Source: Rhodocyclaceae bacterium (GTDB lineage Bacteria > Pseudomonadota > Gammaproteobacteria > Burkholderiales > Rhodocyclaceae). Taken from it: 53,926 nt of DNA. The notes below the pieces were generated by a model, which searched no databases, was not told the origin of the DNA, and worked only from the letters and a program-made list of their open reading frames with translations. This document shows positions 33,931 to 43,438 of the stretch, piece by piece. Each line of letters starts with the position of its first letter. Within the stretch, counting starts at the first letter, position 1. The translations under genes were made by a program, and so were the position numbers. The DNA lies in assembly GCA_016791115.1 (NCBI GenBank), contig JAEUNL010000041.1:1-53926 (forward strand). The letters are read 5' to 3'.

Positions 33931-36177
33931 ATGAAATTCCGCTTCCCCATCGTGATCATCGACGAGGATTTCCGCTCCGAGAACACCAGCGGACTGTCGA
34001 TACGCGCACTCGCCAAGGCGATCGAGTCAGAAGGCATGGAAGTGCTGGGCGTCACCAGCTACGGCGACCTGTCGAGCTTTGCCCAGCAGCAGTCACGTGC
34101 CGGCGCCTTCATCCTGTCGATCGACGATGAGGAGTTCTCCGGTTCGCCAGAAGAGGCCGCGCGACCGGTCGAACAGTTGCGTGCCTTTGTGCAGGAAATC
34201 CGTTTCCGCAACGCCGACATCCCGATCTTCCTCTATGGTGAAACCCGCACCTCGCGCCACATTCCGAACGACGTGCTGCGCGAGCTGCACGGCTTCATCC
34301 ACATGTTCGAGGATACGCCGGAGTTCGTTGCGCGACTGATCATCCGCGAAAGCAAGCAATATCTCGACAGCCTGCCGCCGCCGTTCTTCCGCGCGCTCAC
34401 ACACTACGCGCAGGACGGATCGTACTCATGGCATTGCCCCGGGCATTCCGGCGGCGTCGCGTTCCTGAAGAGCCCGGTGGGCCAGATGTTCCACCAGTTC
34501 TTCGGCGAGAACATGCTGCGTGCCGACGTCTGCAATTCGGTCGACGAACTCGGCCAGCTGCTCGACCACACCGGCCCGGTGGCCGCGTCAGAACGCAACG
34601 CGGCGCGCATCTTCAACTGCGACCACCTGTTCTTCGTCACCAACGGCACGTCGACCTCGAACAAGATCGTGTGGCATTCGACCGTCGCACCGAACGACAT
34701 CGTGGTGGTCGATCGCAACTGCCACAAGAGCGTGCTGCACGCGATCATGATGACCGGCGCCATTCCGGTGTTCCTGACGCCGACGCGCAACCACTACGGC
34801 ATCATCGGCCCGATTCCGAAGGAGGAATTCAGGCCCGAGAACATTCAGGCAAAGATCGACGCGCACCCGTTCGCACGCGACATCAAGACCAAGCCGCGCA
34901 TCCTCACCATCACGCAGAGCACCTACGACGGCGTCGTCTACAACGTCGAGGAGATCAAGCAGATGCTCGATGGCCGGATCGACACGCTGCTGTTCGACGA
35001 AGCCTGGCTGCCGCATGCGGCGTTCCACGATTTCTATCAGGGCATGCACGCGATCGGCCGCGACCGCGACCGCTGCAAGGAATCGATGGTTTTCGCGACG
35101 CAGTCGACACACAAGCTGCTTGCCGGCCTGTCGCAGGCCTCGCAGATCCTGGTTCAGGATTCGCAGAAACGCCAACTCGACCGGCACAGCTTCAATGAAG
35201 CCTATCTGATGCACACCTCGACCAGCCCGCAGTACGCGATCATTGCGTCCTGCGACGTTGCGGCGGCGATGATGGAGCCCCCGGGCGGCACGGCGCTGGT
35301 CGAGGAATCGATCATGGAGGCGCTCGACTTCCGGCGCGCGATGCGCAAGGTCGACGAGGAATTCGGCGACTCCTGGTGGTTCAAGGTCTGGGGGCCGGAC
35401 GAGATCGCAGCAGAAGGCGTCGGCAGTCGCGAGGACTGGGTACTGCGCGCCAACGAACGCTGGCACGGGTTCGGCAACCTTGCGTCAGGGTTCAACATGC
35501 TCGACCCGATCAAGGCGACGCTGATCACGCCGGGCCTTGATGTCGATGGCGATTTCGCCGATACCGGGATTCCGGCCGCGATCGTCACGCGCTACCTGTC
35601 CGAGCACGGCATCAACATCGAGAAGACCGGGCTCTACTCGCTGTTCATCATGTTCACCATCGGCATCACCAAGGGCCGCTGGAACACCATGGTCACCGAG
35701 TTGCAGCAGTTCAAGGATGCGCATGACGCCAACGCGCAACTGTGGCGCATCATGCCGGAGTTCGTTGCCGCGCATCCGCGCTACGAGCGCACCGGCCTGC
35801 GCGACCTGTCGAACGCGATCCACCAGTTCTACAAGGAAAATGACGTCGCGCGCCTGACCACCGACATGTACCTGTCGAACATGGAACCCGCGATGCGGCC
35901 GGCGGACGCTTTCGCCAAGATGGCGCACCGCGAGATCGACCGCGTGCCGATCGACGAGCTCGAGGGCCGCGTCACCAGCGTACTGCTCACGCCCTATCCA
36001 CCGGGGATACCGTTGCTGATCCCGGGCGAGCGCTTCAACAAGACGATCGTCAACTACTTGCGCTTCGCGCGCCGCTTCAACGACGAATTCCCGGGGTTCG
36101 AGACCGACATCCACGGCCTCGTCGCCGACGAGCGCGACGGCGAGCCGTTCTACTACGTGGACTGCGTCAGGGACTGA
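33931..36177 (+). CDS. PLP-dependent lysine/arginine/ornithine decarboxylase
   Basis: 748 residues, matching the inducible bacterial basic-amino-acid decarboxylases (AdiA/CadA/SpeF class). N-terminal receiver-like wing domain 1-130, aminotransferase-fold core with the PLP Lys395 in STHKLLAGLSQAS, DEAWLPHAAF binding the pyridinium, and a C-terminal domain with LTPYPPGIPLLIPGE. The ATG at 33931 begins MKFRFPIVIIDEDFRSEN. Produces polyamine (agmatine, cadaverine or putrescine) and consumes a proton. Substrate cannot be fixed by eye; arginine is my first guess. A spermidine-synthase-like gene lies 3.4 kb away but on the other strand. Confidence 0.92.
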   Translation: MKFRFPIVIIDEDFRSENTSGLSIRALAKAIESEGMEVLGVTSYGDLSSFAQQQSRAGAFILSIDDEEFSGSPEEAARPVEQLRAFVQEIRFRNADIPIFLYGETRTSRHIPNDVLRELHGFIHMFEDTPEFVARLIIRESKQYLDSLPPPFFRALTHYAQDGSYSWHCPGHSGGVAFLKSPVGQMFHQFFGENMLRADVCNSVDELGQLLDHTGPVAASERNAARIFNCDHLFFVTNGTSTSNKIVWHSTVAPNDIVVVDRNCHKSVLHAIMMTGAIPVFLTPTRNHYGIIGPIPKEEFRPENIQAKIDAHPFARDIKTKPRILTITQSTYDGVVYNVEEIKQMLDGRIDTLLFDEAWLPHAAFHDFYQGMHAIGRDRDRCKESMVFATQSTHKLLAGLSQASQILVQDSQKRQLDRHSFNEAYLMHTSTSPQYAIIASCDVAAAMMEPPGGTALVEESIMEALDFRRAMRKVDEEFGDSWWFKVWGPDEIAAEGVGSREDWVLRANERWHGFGNLASGFNMLDPIKATLITPGLDVDGDFADTGIPAAIVTRYLSEHGINIEKTGLYSLFIMFTIGITKGRWNTMVTELQQFKDAHDANAQLWRIMPEFVAAHPRYERTGLRDLSNAIHQFYKENDVARLTTDMYLSNMEPAMRPADAFAKMAHREIDRVPIDELEGRVTSVLLTPYPPGIPLLIPGERFNKTIVNYLRFARRFNDEFPGFETDIHGLVADERDGEPFYYVDCVRD

Positions 36178-36202
36178 AACGGCGCGACGCCGCGCCAGCG
36201 CA

Positions 36203-36820
36203 TCATGCTTGCCGGCGGCGCAGCGCAAGCAGGGCGAGTCCGGCACCCAGCATGAGCCAGGCCTCGGGTTCGGGGACTGAGGCGACACGCAGGTCGTCGA
36301 GCACGAACTCGTAGTTCGAACCCAAGGCGGTGTCGTACCTCACCGGGCGGAAGAGCACGGAATCCAGTCCGACGAAATCGTCGAGTAGAAACGACTGCAA
36401 CCGGGCAGGGCTGCTCAGGAGATCGACACGGCGCATGATCGGGGTGCCACCGGAACTGCCCACGATCTCGATCGCATCCGCCCAGCGGAAGCGCTTGTCC
36501 GGATCGGTCCAGGAGCCACCGAGCGACAGCCCGAGCAGGTCGAACTTGCCGCCGCCGACACGCGTCATCGCAATTTCGGTGCGATTTCCCGCAAGCAGCC
36601 GCCGCGAACCGTTGCCGACGATGTCCGGCTGCGCATCGATCTGGGCGAAGGCGAGCGGCCCCTGGCTGACCGCCAGAAAACTGTAGCCGCCGGACAGGAC
36701 GCTCTGCCCGCCCCAGACGAAGGCGTCGCCTTCGTCGAAATCCACCTGACCCGCTGCGGTGCCACCGGTGAATAGCGCAAACACTGCGCCCGCCAACACC
36801 AACCCGAGTCGCCCAGCCAT
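36203..36820 (-). CDS. PEP-CTERM sorted secreted protein
   Basis: 205 residues. Signal peptide (MAGRLGLVLAGAVFALFTGG), a beta-rich mature part with no family I recognise, and a textbook C-terminal sorting signal: VPEPEAWLML followed by a hydrophobic helix and RRRQA. Such proteins are processed by exosortase and used at the surface or in exopolysaccharide. The ATG at 36820 follows GGAGGT. No exosortase is in the window, so the partner must be elsewhere. Confidence 0.9.
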   Translation of the reverse strand: MAGRLGLVLAGAVFALFTGGTAAGQVDFDEGDAFVWGGQSVLSGGYSFLAVSQGPLAFAQIDAQPDIVGNGSRRLLAGNRTEIAMTRVGGGKFDLLGLSLGGSWTDPDKRFRWADAIEIVGSSGGTPIMRRVDLLSSPARLQSFLLDDFVGLDSVLFRPVRYDTALGSNYEFVLDDLRVASVPEPEAWLMLGAGLALLALRRRQA

Positions 36821-36939
36821 TCTCGAGGACCTCCTTCTTTTACAAGCGGCGGATTTTGGCACAATGCCATGCGATTTGCCATCTGCCAAACGACGGAGAC
36901 GGCTCGCCGCACGGGCCTGCAACGCGGTACGCTTGCCCG

Positions 36940-39096
36940 ATGGCACATCCCCACGATACCGCGGTCGCGCCGGTTGCCTTCGCCAAACCGGCCCCTGCCG
37001 AGCTGACGCTGCGCGCCGTGCTGCTCGGCACCCTGCTCGGCATGGTGTTCGGCGCCTCGTCGCTCTACCTCGTGCTGAAGGTCGGCCTGACGGTAAGCGC
37101 GTCGATTCCGGTGGCGGTGATTTCGATTGCACTGTTCCGCATCGCGGCGCGCGGGGGCGCACGCAGCGCGACCACGCTGGAACACGTCGCGGTGCAGACG
37201 GCCGGGTCGGCCGGCGAGTCGATCGCCTTCGGGCTCGGTGTCACGATGCCGGCGATCCTGATCCTCGGCTTCGACCTCGAGATCTGGCGGGTGATGCTGG
37301 TCGCCACGCTGGGCGGCCTTCTCGGCATCCTGATGATGCTGCCGCTGCGCCGTACGCTGATCGTCACCCAGCAGCGCGAGCTGACCTTCCCGGAAGGCAC
37401 AGCCTGCGCGCAGGTGCTGCTGGCGGCCGACCCGCAGCGCGAAGCCGGTAATGCCGCGGCCGGCGGAGCACGGCTGGTGTTCGGCGGATTCGCCATCGGG
37501 CTGGTCTACAAGATCGCGAACATCGCACTCAAGGGCTGGAAGGACGTCGCCGGCTGGAAGTTCGGCGCGCCCTATCAGGGTGCATCGATCGGCATCGAGG
37601 TGTCGCCGGAACTGCTGGGCGTCGGCTACATCATCGGCCCGCGCATCGCGGCGACGATGTGCGCTGGCGGGGTGCTTGCCTACCTCGTGCTGATGCCGCT
37701 GATCTACTACTTCGGCAGCGGCCTCGAACAGGCTCTCGCGCCGGGGACCAAGCCGATCGGCACAATGAGCGCCGGCGAACTGCGCGGCGCCTACATTCTC
37801 TATATCGGTGCCGGCGCGGTGGCGATGGGCGGCATCGTCAGCCTGCTGCGCGCCTTGCCGTTGATCGCACGCAGCCTGCGCGAAGCGCTGGGGCGGCTCG
37901 ATCTCGCCCAGGCTGCGAATCCGCCGCGCACCGAACAGGAGATCGCACTGAAGTGGATCTTCATCGGCTGGGCGGTGCTGCTGGCGGCGATCACCGTCTC
38001 GCCGCCGCTGCAGATGAACCTGCTCGGCGCGTTGCTGATCGCGGCGTTCGGCTTTTTGTTTTGCACCGTGTCGGCACGCCTCACGGGCGAAATCGGGTCT
38101 TCGTCCAACCCGATCAGCGGCATGACGATCGCCACGCTGCTGCTGACCTGCCTGATCTTCCGCAGCTTCGGCTGGACGGCGCCGCCGTACTTCGTCACCG
38201 CGCTGTCGATCGGCGCCATCGTCTGCATTGCCTCGGCCAATGCCGGTACCACGGCGCAGGATCTCAAGACCGGCCACCTCGTCGGCGCGACGCCGCGCGC
38301 GCAGCAGATCGCGATCCTGATCGGCAGCTTCGCTTCGGCGCTGGTGCTCGGCCCAGTGCTGTTGACGCTCAACGAGGCAGCCACGGTCTACGTGCCGGCG
38401 GCGCAGGTGGCGCCGAACCTCGTAACCGACGCGCCGGGCGAGTCAAGCGAAAGCTTGCAGGGCCCACAGGCGGCGGACGATGCGACGCGCTACCGCGTCT
38501 GGCACAAGACCGACGATGCCGGCGGCCCGCCCGGCAAATATCTGGTGGACCACCAGGGCCGCGCCGTCTGGCTGGTCGACCCCGGCATCAACGGCATCCA
38601 CACCCAGCGGCCCGACGGCAGCGAAGTGCGCAAGTACGATGCGCCGAAAGCAGTGCTGGTGTCATATCTGATCAAGGGCATCCTGCAGGCCGATCTGCCC
38701 TGGGCGCTGGTGATCGCCGGCGCGCTGATCGCGCTGGTGCTGGAAATGGCCGGGGTGGCCTCGCTTGCCTTCGCGGTCGGGCTGTACCTGCCGCTGGCGA
38801 CCTCGGCGCCGATCCTCGCTGGCGGCCTGCTGCGCGCCTGGGTCGAGCAGCGCAGGCACAATGCCGGGGACCACGACGACGGCGTGCTGCTCGCCTCGGG
38901 CTATATCGCCGGCGGGGCATTGGCCGGCATCGTGATCGCGATCCTCGCCGGCGTGCTGGGAACTTTCGATGCCGCAGTCACGGCGTGGTCGGCAAGCAAT
39001 CCCGCTTTCGACGGCCCGTGGTCGAACAGCCTGTCACTGTTGCCCTTCGCCCTGATCGGCTTCCTGCTGCTGCGCGCCGGACTCGCGCGCCGTTGA
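36940..39096 (+). CDS. OPT family oligopeptide/metal-chelate transporter
   Basis: 718 residues, about 14 transmembrane helices. OPT marks: LRAVLLGTLLGMVFGASSLYL, TFPEGTACAQVLLA, and SSSNPISGMTIATLL. A soluble loop of ~110 residues (about 485-590) with a YRVWHKTDDAGG and PGKYLVDHQGRAVWLV segment interrupts the last third, as in bacterial OPT members. Transports short peptides or metal-siderophore-like compounds; substrate unknown. The ATG at 36940 gives the usual short polar N-terminus; an in-frame ATG at 36856 is less likely. Single gene. Confidence 0.92.
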   Translation: MAHPHDTAVAPVAFAKPAPAELTLRAVLLGTLLGMVFGASSLYLVLKVGLTVSASIPVAVISIALFRIAARGGARSATTLEHVAVQTAGSAGESIAFGLGVTMPAILILGFDLEIWRVMLVATLGGLLGILMMLPLRRTLIVTQQRELTFPEGTACAQVLLAADPQREAGNAAAGGARLVFGGFAIGLVYKIANIALKGWKDVAGWKFGAPYQGASIGIEVSPELLGVGYIIGPRIAATMCAGGVLAYLVLMPLIYYFGSGLEQALAPGTKPIGTMSAGELRGAYILYIGAGAVAMGGIVSLLRALPLIARSLREALGRLDLAQAANPPRTEQEIALKWIFIGWAVLLAAITVSPPLQMNLLGALLIAAFGFLFCTVSARLTGEIGSSSNPISGMTIATLLLTCLIFRSFGWTAPPYFVTALSIGAIVCIASANAGTTAQDLKTGHLVGATPRAQQIAILIGSFASALVLGPVLLTLNEAATVYVPAAQVAPNLVTDAPGESSESLQGPQAADDATRYRVWHKTDDAGGPPGKYLVDHQGRAVWLVDPGINGIHTQRPDGSEVRKYDAPKAVLVSYLIKGILQADLPWALVIAGALIALVLEMAGVASLAFAVGLYLPLATSAPILAGGLLRAWVEQRRHNAGDHDDGVLLASGYIAGGALAGIVIAILAGVLGTFDAAVTAWSASNPAFDGPWSNSLSLLPFALIGFLLLRAGLARR

Positions 39097-39192
39097 TCCG
39101 GTGATGCGCTGCGGCGCGGCGCCCGGCGGGTTGCGCACCCGAAAATGCGCGAAAAAGCAGCGGGGACTGACAGCCTATTTGGCAGCGCACAA

Positions 39193-39219
39193 AAAACTAC
39201 GCCCGCGGCAAGGCGGGCG
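39193..39219 (-). terminator. intrinsic terminator
   Basis: 7-bp stem CGCCCGC/GCGGGCG (39200-39206 with 39213-39219), 6-nt loop, followed on the minus strand by TAGTTTTTTG. Confidence 0.65.
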
Positions 39220-39278
39220 CTGGAGGTAAACAACTGCGGCATGGCCGCTTCTTCGTGCTTTTGACCGGCTGCGTGCTC

Positions 39279-39317
39279 AAAAAACCGGGACCGAATTCGT
39301 GAGGCACGGTCTGCGGG
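39279..39317 (-). terminator. probable terminator of the spermidine-synthase-like gene
   Basis: Stem GACCG/CGGTC (39289-39293 with 39307-39311) extended by three more pairs across a small internal loop, then six Ts on the minus strand (39284-39279). Weaker than the next one. Confidence 0.4.
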
Positions 39318-39560
39318 GACGCATTCGTTCCAATTTCACCTTGTCTATCAGGCGATTACGCTACCGGAACGCTGCGGGCCTCACTGGCTGACCTCCTGCT
39401 CTTGCCCGCGTTGAATCGAATTGTCGGCTTCCGACTACGGAATCCGTGTGAAAAAAGTCACACTGCGGCATGGACGCAACACCCGATTCGAGCCGTCTGT
39501 GCGCGATTTCACCCTGCACATCCGGTCCTGCGACCACGGTTGCGACCATCGGACGGGCCA

Positions 39561-40334
39561 TCAGAAGGCCAGTCCGGGGCCGTCGAAGGCGCCGGCTTGC
39601 TGCAAACGCACAATCACGCTCTGGAGCTTCAGGCCGGTCTCGCGATGCAGGTCGTCGGCTTCCTCGCGCAGGCTGGCCCAGTCCGCGCCGACCGGGTCGC
39701 CGGCGGCGGCGAAGGCGATGACGTTGCCGCAATCGCCGGACGGAAACGCGATCGCCCGGCCACCGAAAGCGGTGGCGAGCTGCGCGAACTGCGCGTCGTA
39801 TTTGCGGCTGCGGCCGAACATGTTGGCCACCAGCAGGCCGCGCCTGGTGAGGCGCTTGCGGCAGTCGCGGTAGAAATCCTCGCTGGCGAGCGCGCCGGGT
39901 CGCGCGCGGTGATCGAAACCGTCCACCAGGATGCAGTCGTAGCGCGTGCGCGCATTCCTGACGAAAGCGACGCCGTCGGCGCGATGCACCGTCAGGCGCG
40001 CATTGTCGTCGGGCACGCGGAAGGCGTGGCGCGCGACGGCCACCACCTCGGGGTTGATCTCGACCACGTCGAGCTTCGCCTGCGGGCGATGGCGGTAGAG
40101 GAACTTGGTCACCGAGCCGGCACCGAGCCCGATGATCAGCGCATTGGCCGGCCAGTCCGCACCCGGGCGCAGCAGCAGCGCGGCCATCATTTCGCGTGTG
40201 TAATCGAGTTCGAGCGCCCACGGCCGCGCAATGCGCATCGCGCCCTGGATCCATTCGGTGCCGAAGTGCAGGTAGCGCACGCCGGATTCCTCGGAAACCT
40301 CGATCGTGTGCTTGGGGACGACGGTCGCATTCAT
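39561..40334 (-). CDS. spermidine-synthase-like (SAM-fold) protein
   Basis: 257 residues. Rossmann fold of the spermidine synthase group: LIIGLGAGSVTKFLYRHRP (glycine loop), KLDVVEINPEVVAVA (ribose-binding acidic residue), and YDCILVDGFDH. The N-terminal beta domain of true SpeE is short, and the DxxY-type polyamine residues are not evident, so it may be a fused-MFS-type or orphan methyltransferase-like relative. The ATG at 40334 starts MNATVVPKHTIEV. Single gene followed by terminator-like hairpins. Confidence 0.82.
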   Translation of the reverse strand: MNATVVPKHTIEVSEESGVRYLHFGTEWIQGAMRIARPWALELDYTREMMAALLLRPGADWPANALIIGLGAGSVTKFLYRHRPQAKLDVVEINPEVVAVARHAFRVPDDNARLTVHRADGVAFVRNARTRYDCILVDGFDHRARPGALASEDFYRDCRKRLTRRGLLVANMFGRSRKYDAQFAQLATAFGGRAIAFPSGDCGNVIAFAAAGDPVGADWASLREEADDLHRETGLKLQSVIVRLQQAGAFDGPGLAF

Positions 40335-40420
40335 GGCGCGCGCATCATGCCACAGACGGTCGCAGGCGCGGATCGTGAAAGTGGCGCTGGCCCGCAACCC
40401 TCATGGAATGGCGCGTTGCG

Positions 40421-40503
40421 GCATGCCGGCCCTGCAGGCCGCGCCGATTCTTGCCTGCCGGGCCGGCTGCGCCGAGAAACCCGTCCCGCCTGCCTTGCAG
40501 GCC
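40421..40503. repeat. REP-like inverted repeat, locus C (spermidine-synthase-like/nnrU gap)
   Basis: CCCTGCAGGCCGCGCCGATT (40430-40449) matches the dispersed consensus and closely the copy at 44655. The other arm, CCGCCTGCCTTGCAGGCC (40486-40503), is inverted and resembles the right arm at locus A. Confidence 0.55.
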
Positions 40504-40508
40504 GATTG

Positions 40509-41096
40509 CTATCCCGCGGTCGCGAAGGGTGCGACGCCGATCAGCCAGACGTGGACGAACTTGACGAAGCCGGCCCAGGCAAGCAGCCCGATGCCGACTG
40601 CAAGCAGGTCGCGCGCCCAGTCGCCGGCGGGGTAATGCACGCTATCGAGCCGGTCGCGGCGGCGCGCGGCGACAAAGGCAACGACGGACCAGGCGAGGAA
40701 ACCGCCGAACAACAGCACGTCGGCAAGGCCGCCATTGGCGATCAGGTGTGCGAACGCCCACAGCTTGGTGCCCGCCAGCATCGGGTGGCCGAGCGCCGCC
40801 TTGATGTGGGTGCGCGGCACGTAGGCCGCCGCCAGCAGTACGAAGGCAGGCAGTGTGAGCAGGGCGGCGAAGTGGCGCGACCACAGCGGCGGATTCCACA
40901 GCTCGACCGGCGTTGCACGCGCCTGGCCGTAGCCGACCACGATCAGCACGAAACCGACGAGCGCCACGAGCGACAACAATCCCTTCCAGCGTTTTTCGCC
41001 CAGACGCAGCATCTGCCGCTCGCGCCAGTCCTCGGCCACGATGCGGACCGAATGGGTGCCAAAAAAGACGAGCAGGCCGAGAACGAGCAGGGTCAT
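40509..41096 (-). CDS. NnrU family membrane protein
   Basis: 195 residues, six transmembrane helices. Family marks: LGLLVFFGTHSVRI at the start, GHPMLAGTKLWAFAHLIANGGLADVLLFGGFLAW in the middle. NnrU is required in denitrifiers for nitric-oxide metabolism and is related to isoprenoid-type methyltransferase folds; the biochemical role is unsettled. No other denitrification gene is in the window, except that the nearby receptor resembles NosA. Start at 41096 is the family start. Confidence 0.92.
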   Translation of the reverse strand: MTLLVLGLLVFFGTHSVRIVAEDWRERQMLRLGEKRWKGLLSLVALVGFVLIVVGYGQARATPVELWNPPLWSRHFAALLTLPAFVLLAAAYVPRTHIKAALGHPMLAGTKLWAFAHLIANGGLADVLLFGGFLAWSVVAFVAARRRDRLDSVHYPAGDWARDLLAVGIGLLAWAGFVKFVHVWLIGVAPFATAG

Positions 41097-41182
41097 GTAC
41101 GCGGGCCGGACGGGAGCAACTCCCTCCAGACCCGCGCGCTGCGGATTAGTTCTGCGCGGGCGCGCTGCGATGCACCCTCGGC

Positions 41183-43279
41183 TCAGAAGCGCATCGTCAC
41201 GCCGACGTCGAACGAGCGCCCCATGCCGGGCAGCGAGACGATCTGCCCGCCGCCGGCCGCCTTGTAGCCGGCGAGATAGGCGCCGCCGAGCGGCAGTTCG
41301 TACTGCCTGTCGAACAGGTTGCCGACGCCGGCGCTCAGGCGCAGCGCGTCCGTCACCTGATAGCTCGCGCGCAGGTTGACCAACGCATGGCCGGCGGTTT
41401 CATCCTCGAAGCGCCGCTCGTCGACGCGCGACTTGCGATCGACGAACTGCACCTCGGCCAGCGTGGTCCACGCGCGGATCACGTGTTCGATCCCGAGCGT
41501 CGCGTTGAGCGGCATGATGTGGTAAAGGTCGCCGCCGCCCTCACGCTTGCCGCGCAGATAAGCCAGCGTGCCGCGCAACTGCCCGCGGCCGTAGCGCGCG
41601 CCGTCCCATAGCGTGACGCGGCCGGCGAGGTCGACGCCCCACAGGCGCGCGTCGTGGTTGGCAAAGCGCAGCAGCGCGCGCGTATCGCCCATCAGCATGT
41701 AGGGCGCGAAGGTGCCGATGCGATCGACGTCGATGAAGTCGTCGATGCGGCTGTAATGCGGCGAGACGCGCACCTCCCAAGCCTTGTTCACGGCATCGCG
41801 CCAGGTCGCAGCGGCGCTCAAGGTCCAGGCCACTTCAGGGTCGAGATCGGGGTCGCCGACGTAGCCGTTGCCATCGCCGAACCAGCCGATCATCGTCATG
41901 TCCATCGTGCTGCGGCCCCAGGAATAGCGCTCATAGAGATTGGGCGAACGAGTCTTGCGGGCAACGCCGAACTCGTAGCTCGCGGCCGGGTCAGCTTCGA
42001 AGCGCGCCATCAGGCTGAAGTCGAAGTTGTTGTCGCTGCGCGAACGGTCGCGCGCGTTGAAGGCCGCGGCGAACGCCGGGTCCGGATTCATCATGCCGGG
42101 CATGTTGCTGTAAGGCTGCACGCGGCCGGTGTCCATGCGCACGAATTCCTCGCGCAGGCCGGCAATGGTGGTCCACTGCGCGTTCCAGCGCGATTCGACC
42201 TCGCCCCAGATCGTGGTGCGGTCGCGCTCGCCATCGTTGATGTTCACGAAGCTGTTCGGTCCCATCATCATCGAGCCAGCCACCGGCGGCCACCAGTCGT
42301 CGAGGCGCTGACGGTGATATTCGTGTCCGACGCGCAGGCGGTGCGCATCCGAAACCGGAATCTCGGCGCGGATCGCGTAACCGACATCCTTGCCCTCGGT
42401 GTTCATCGGCATCGTGCCCGCCTTCTGCGGCGTGAAGAAGCCCATCTGGTGCGAAGTGCGCTGCCAATAGACACGCGCCTCGAGCTTGCCCCAGGCGAAC
42501 TCGCCGCCGTATTCGAGGTTGCCGAACACCGACTGGTTGAGTGTCATGTCCATGTACTGGTTCGGGAAGCCCTGGTAGGGCACCGTCTGGTCGCCGACGC
42601 GCAGCACGATGCGATGGCCGCCGTTCTGTGCCGCGAGCGTGGCGGTCTGGTTGCGCGCCTTGTACAGCGTGTCGAGCACGCGATTGCCGTTGCCGTCGTC
42701 GTAGCTCTCGCCAGCGCGCCACGAGGCCGCGTAGCCGAGACTGAGATTCTCGTTGGCGATCGTCGCGCCGAGCGCGGCAACATAGCTGTCATCCACCGAG
42801 CGCGCCGCGAGCGACAGGTTGCCCGACTTGTGCAGTCCGGCGCCCGGCTTGGCGAACAGCGGCGCCGGCGAACGCACCGCGATCGTGCCGGCGATGCTGT
42901 CGCCACCTTCGCTGACCGGCGTCACGCCGGGCAGCACGTCGATGCGCCCGACCTGCTGCGGATCGACGTATGACAGTGCCGGGTTCATGTGATTGGCGCA
43001 GGCCGAGGTGATTTCCATGCCGTCGACGCGCAGGCGCACGCGATCGTCCGCCAGGCCGCGCAGCACCGGCAGCCCGGAAATGCCACCGGCCGACTGGAAG
43101 CTCATCGACGGTGCGTCGTCGAGCAGTTCGCGCAGGCTGGCCGCAGAAGTGCGTGTCTGCTCGAGCGCATCCGGCGCGGGCGCGGTCACGGTGATCGCGG
43201 GCAGGCTCGACACCGCATCGGCCGCCTGAAGGGGAAGGGACAACATCGCCAGCGAACCGGCAAGCGCGGTCTTGCGCAT
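41183..43279 (-). CDS. TonB-dependent outer-membrane receptor, copper type (OprC/NosA-like)
   Basis: 698 residues: signal peptide (MRKTALAGSLAMLSLPLQA-A), TonB box region (ITVTAPAP), plug domain with LRGLADDRVRLRVDGMEI, then SACANHMNPALSYVDP, the Cys/His/Met segment typical of OprC/NosA copper receptors, and a beta-barrel ending in ...VTMRF. Several Met-rich loops (MMMGP, NMPGMMNP, MDMTMIGW) fit copper binding. The ATG at 43279 has better spacing to GGAG than the one at 43285. In denitrifiers NosA supplies copper to nitrous-oxide reductase. Complements the cus efflux operon at the left of the window. Confidence 0.93.
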   Translation of the reverse strand: MRKTALAGSLAMLSLPLQAADAVSSLPAITVTAPAPDALEQTRTSAASLRELLDDAPSMSFQSAGGISGLPVLRGLADDRVRLRVDGMEITSACANHMNPALSYVDPQQVGRIDVLPGVTPVSEGGDSIAGTIAVRSPAPLFAKPGAGLHKSGNLSLAARSVDDSYVAALGATIANENLSLGYAASWRAGESYDDGNGNRVLDTLYKARNQTATLAAQNGGHRIVLRVGDQTVPYQGFPNQYMDMTLNQSVFGNLEYGGEFAWGKLEARVYWQRTSHQMGFFTPQKAGTMPMNTEGKDVGYAIRAEIPVSDAHRLRVGHEYHRQRLDDWWPPVAGSMMMGPNSFVNINDGERDRTTIWGEVESRWNAQWTTIAGLREEFVRMDTGRVQPYSNMPGMMNPDPAFAAAFNARDRSRSDNNFDFSLMARFEADPAASYEFGVARKTRSPNLYERYSWGRSTMDMTMIGWFGDGNGYVGDPDLDPEVAWTLSAAATWRDAVNKAWEVRVSPHYSRIDDFIDVDRIGTFAPYMLMGDTRALLRFANHDARLWGVDLAGRVTLWDGARYGRGQLRGTLAYLRGKREGGGDLYHIMPLNATLGIEHVIRAWTTLAEVQFVDRKSRVDERRFEDETAGHALVNLRASYQVTDALRLSAGVGNLFDRQYELPLGGAYLAGYKAAGGGQIVSLPGMGRSFDVGVTMRF

Positions 43280-43438
43280 GATCATGCTCCAGAGGCTAAA
43301 TCGCCGGAGCGTAATCGAGCGCCTACGCGAAAGCGATGCGACATATCGTCGCAGCCCGGCCGGGTCGGGCAGATGTTGCGCGGGTTGCCAGGCGATCCGC
43401 CGCGCCGGACTCGCGAGCCCGGCGCGGCAATGCCGTGT

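Larger units (their letters stand above)
39097..39560. other. 464-bp gap with two minus-strand terminators
   Basis: No gene is supported. On the minus strand it holds a terminator-like hairpin at 39279-39317 and a second one at 39193-39219. Just before the second, the minus strand reads TTTACCTCC (anti-Shine-Dalgarno; plus-strand GGAGGT near 39222-39227). The plus-strand reading could be a ribosome site for a 7-codon ORF at 39241, which I do not believe. Confidence 0.5.

Noticed and set aside
39241..39264. Seven-codon plus-strand ORF after GGAGGT
   Set aside because: Spacing of 13 bases, no gene behind it to attenuate, and the same bases fit a minus-strand terminator context better.
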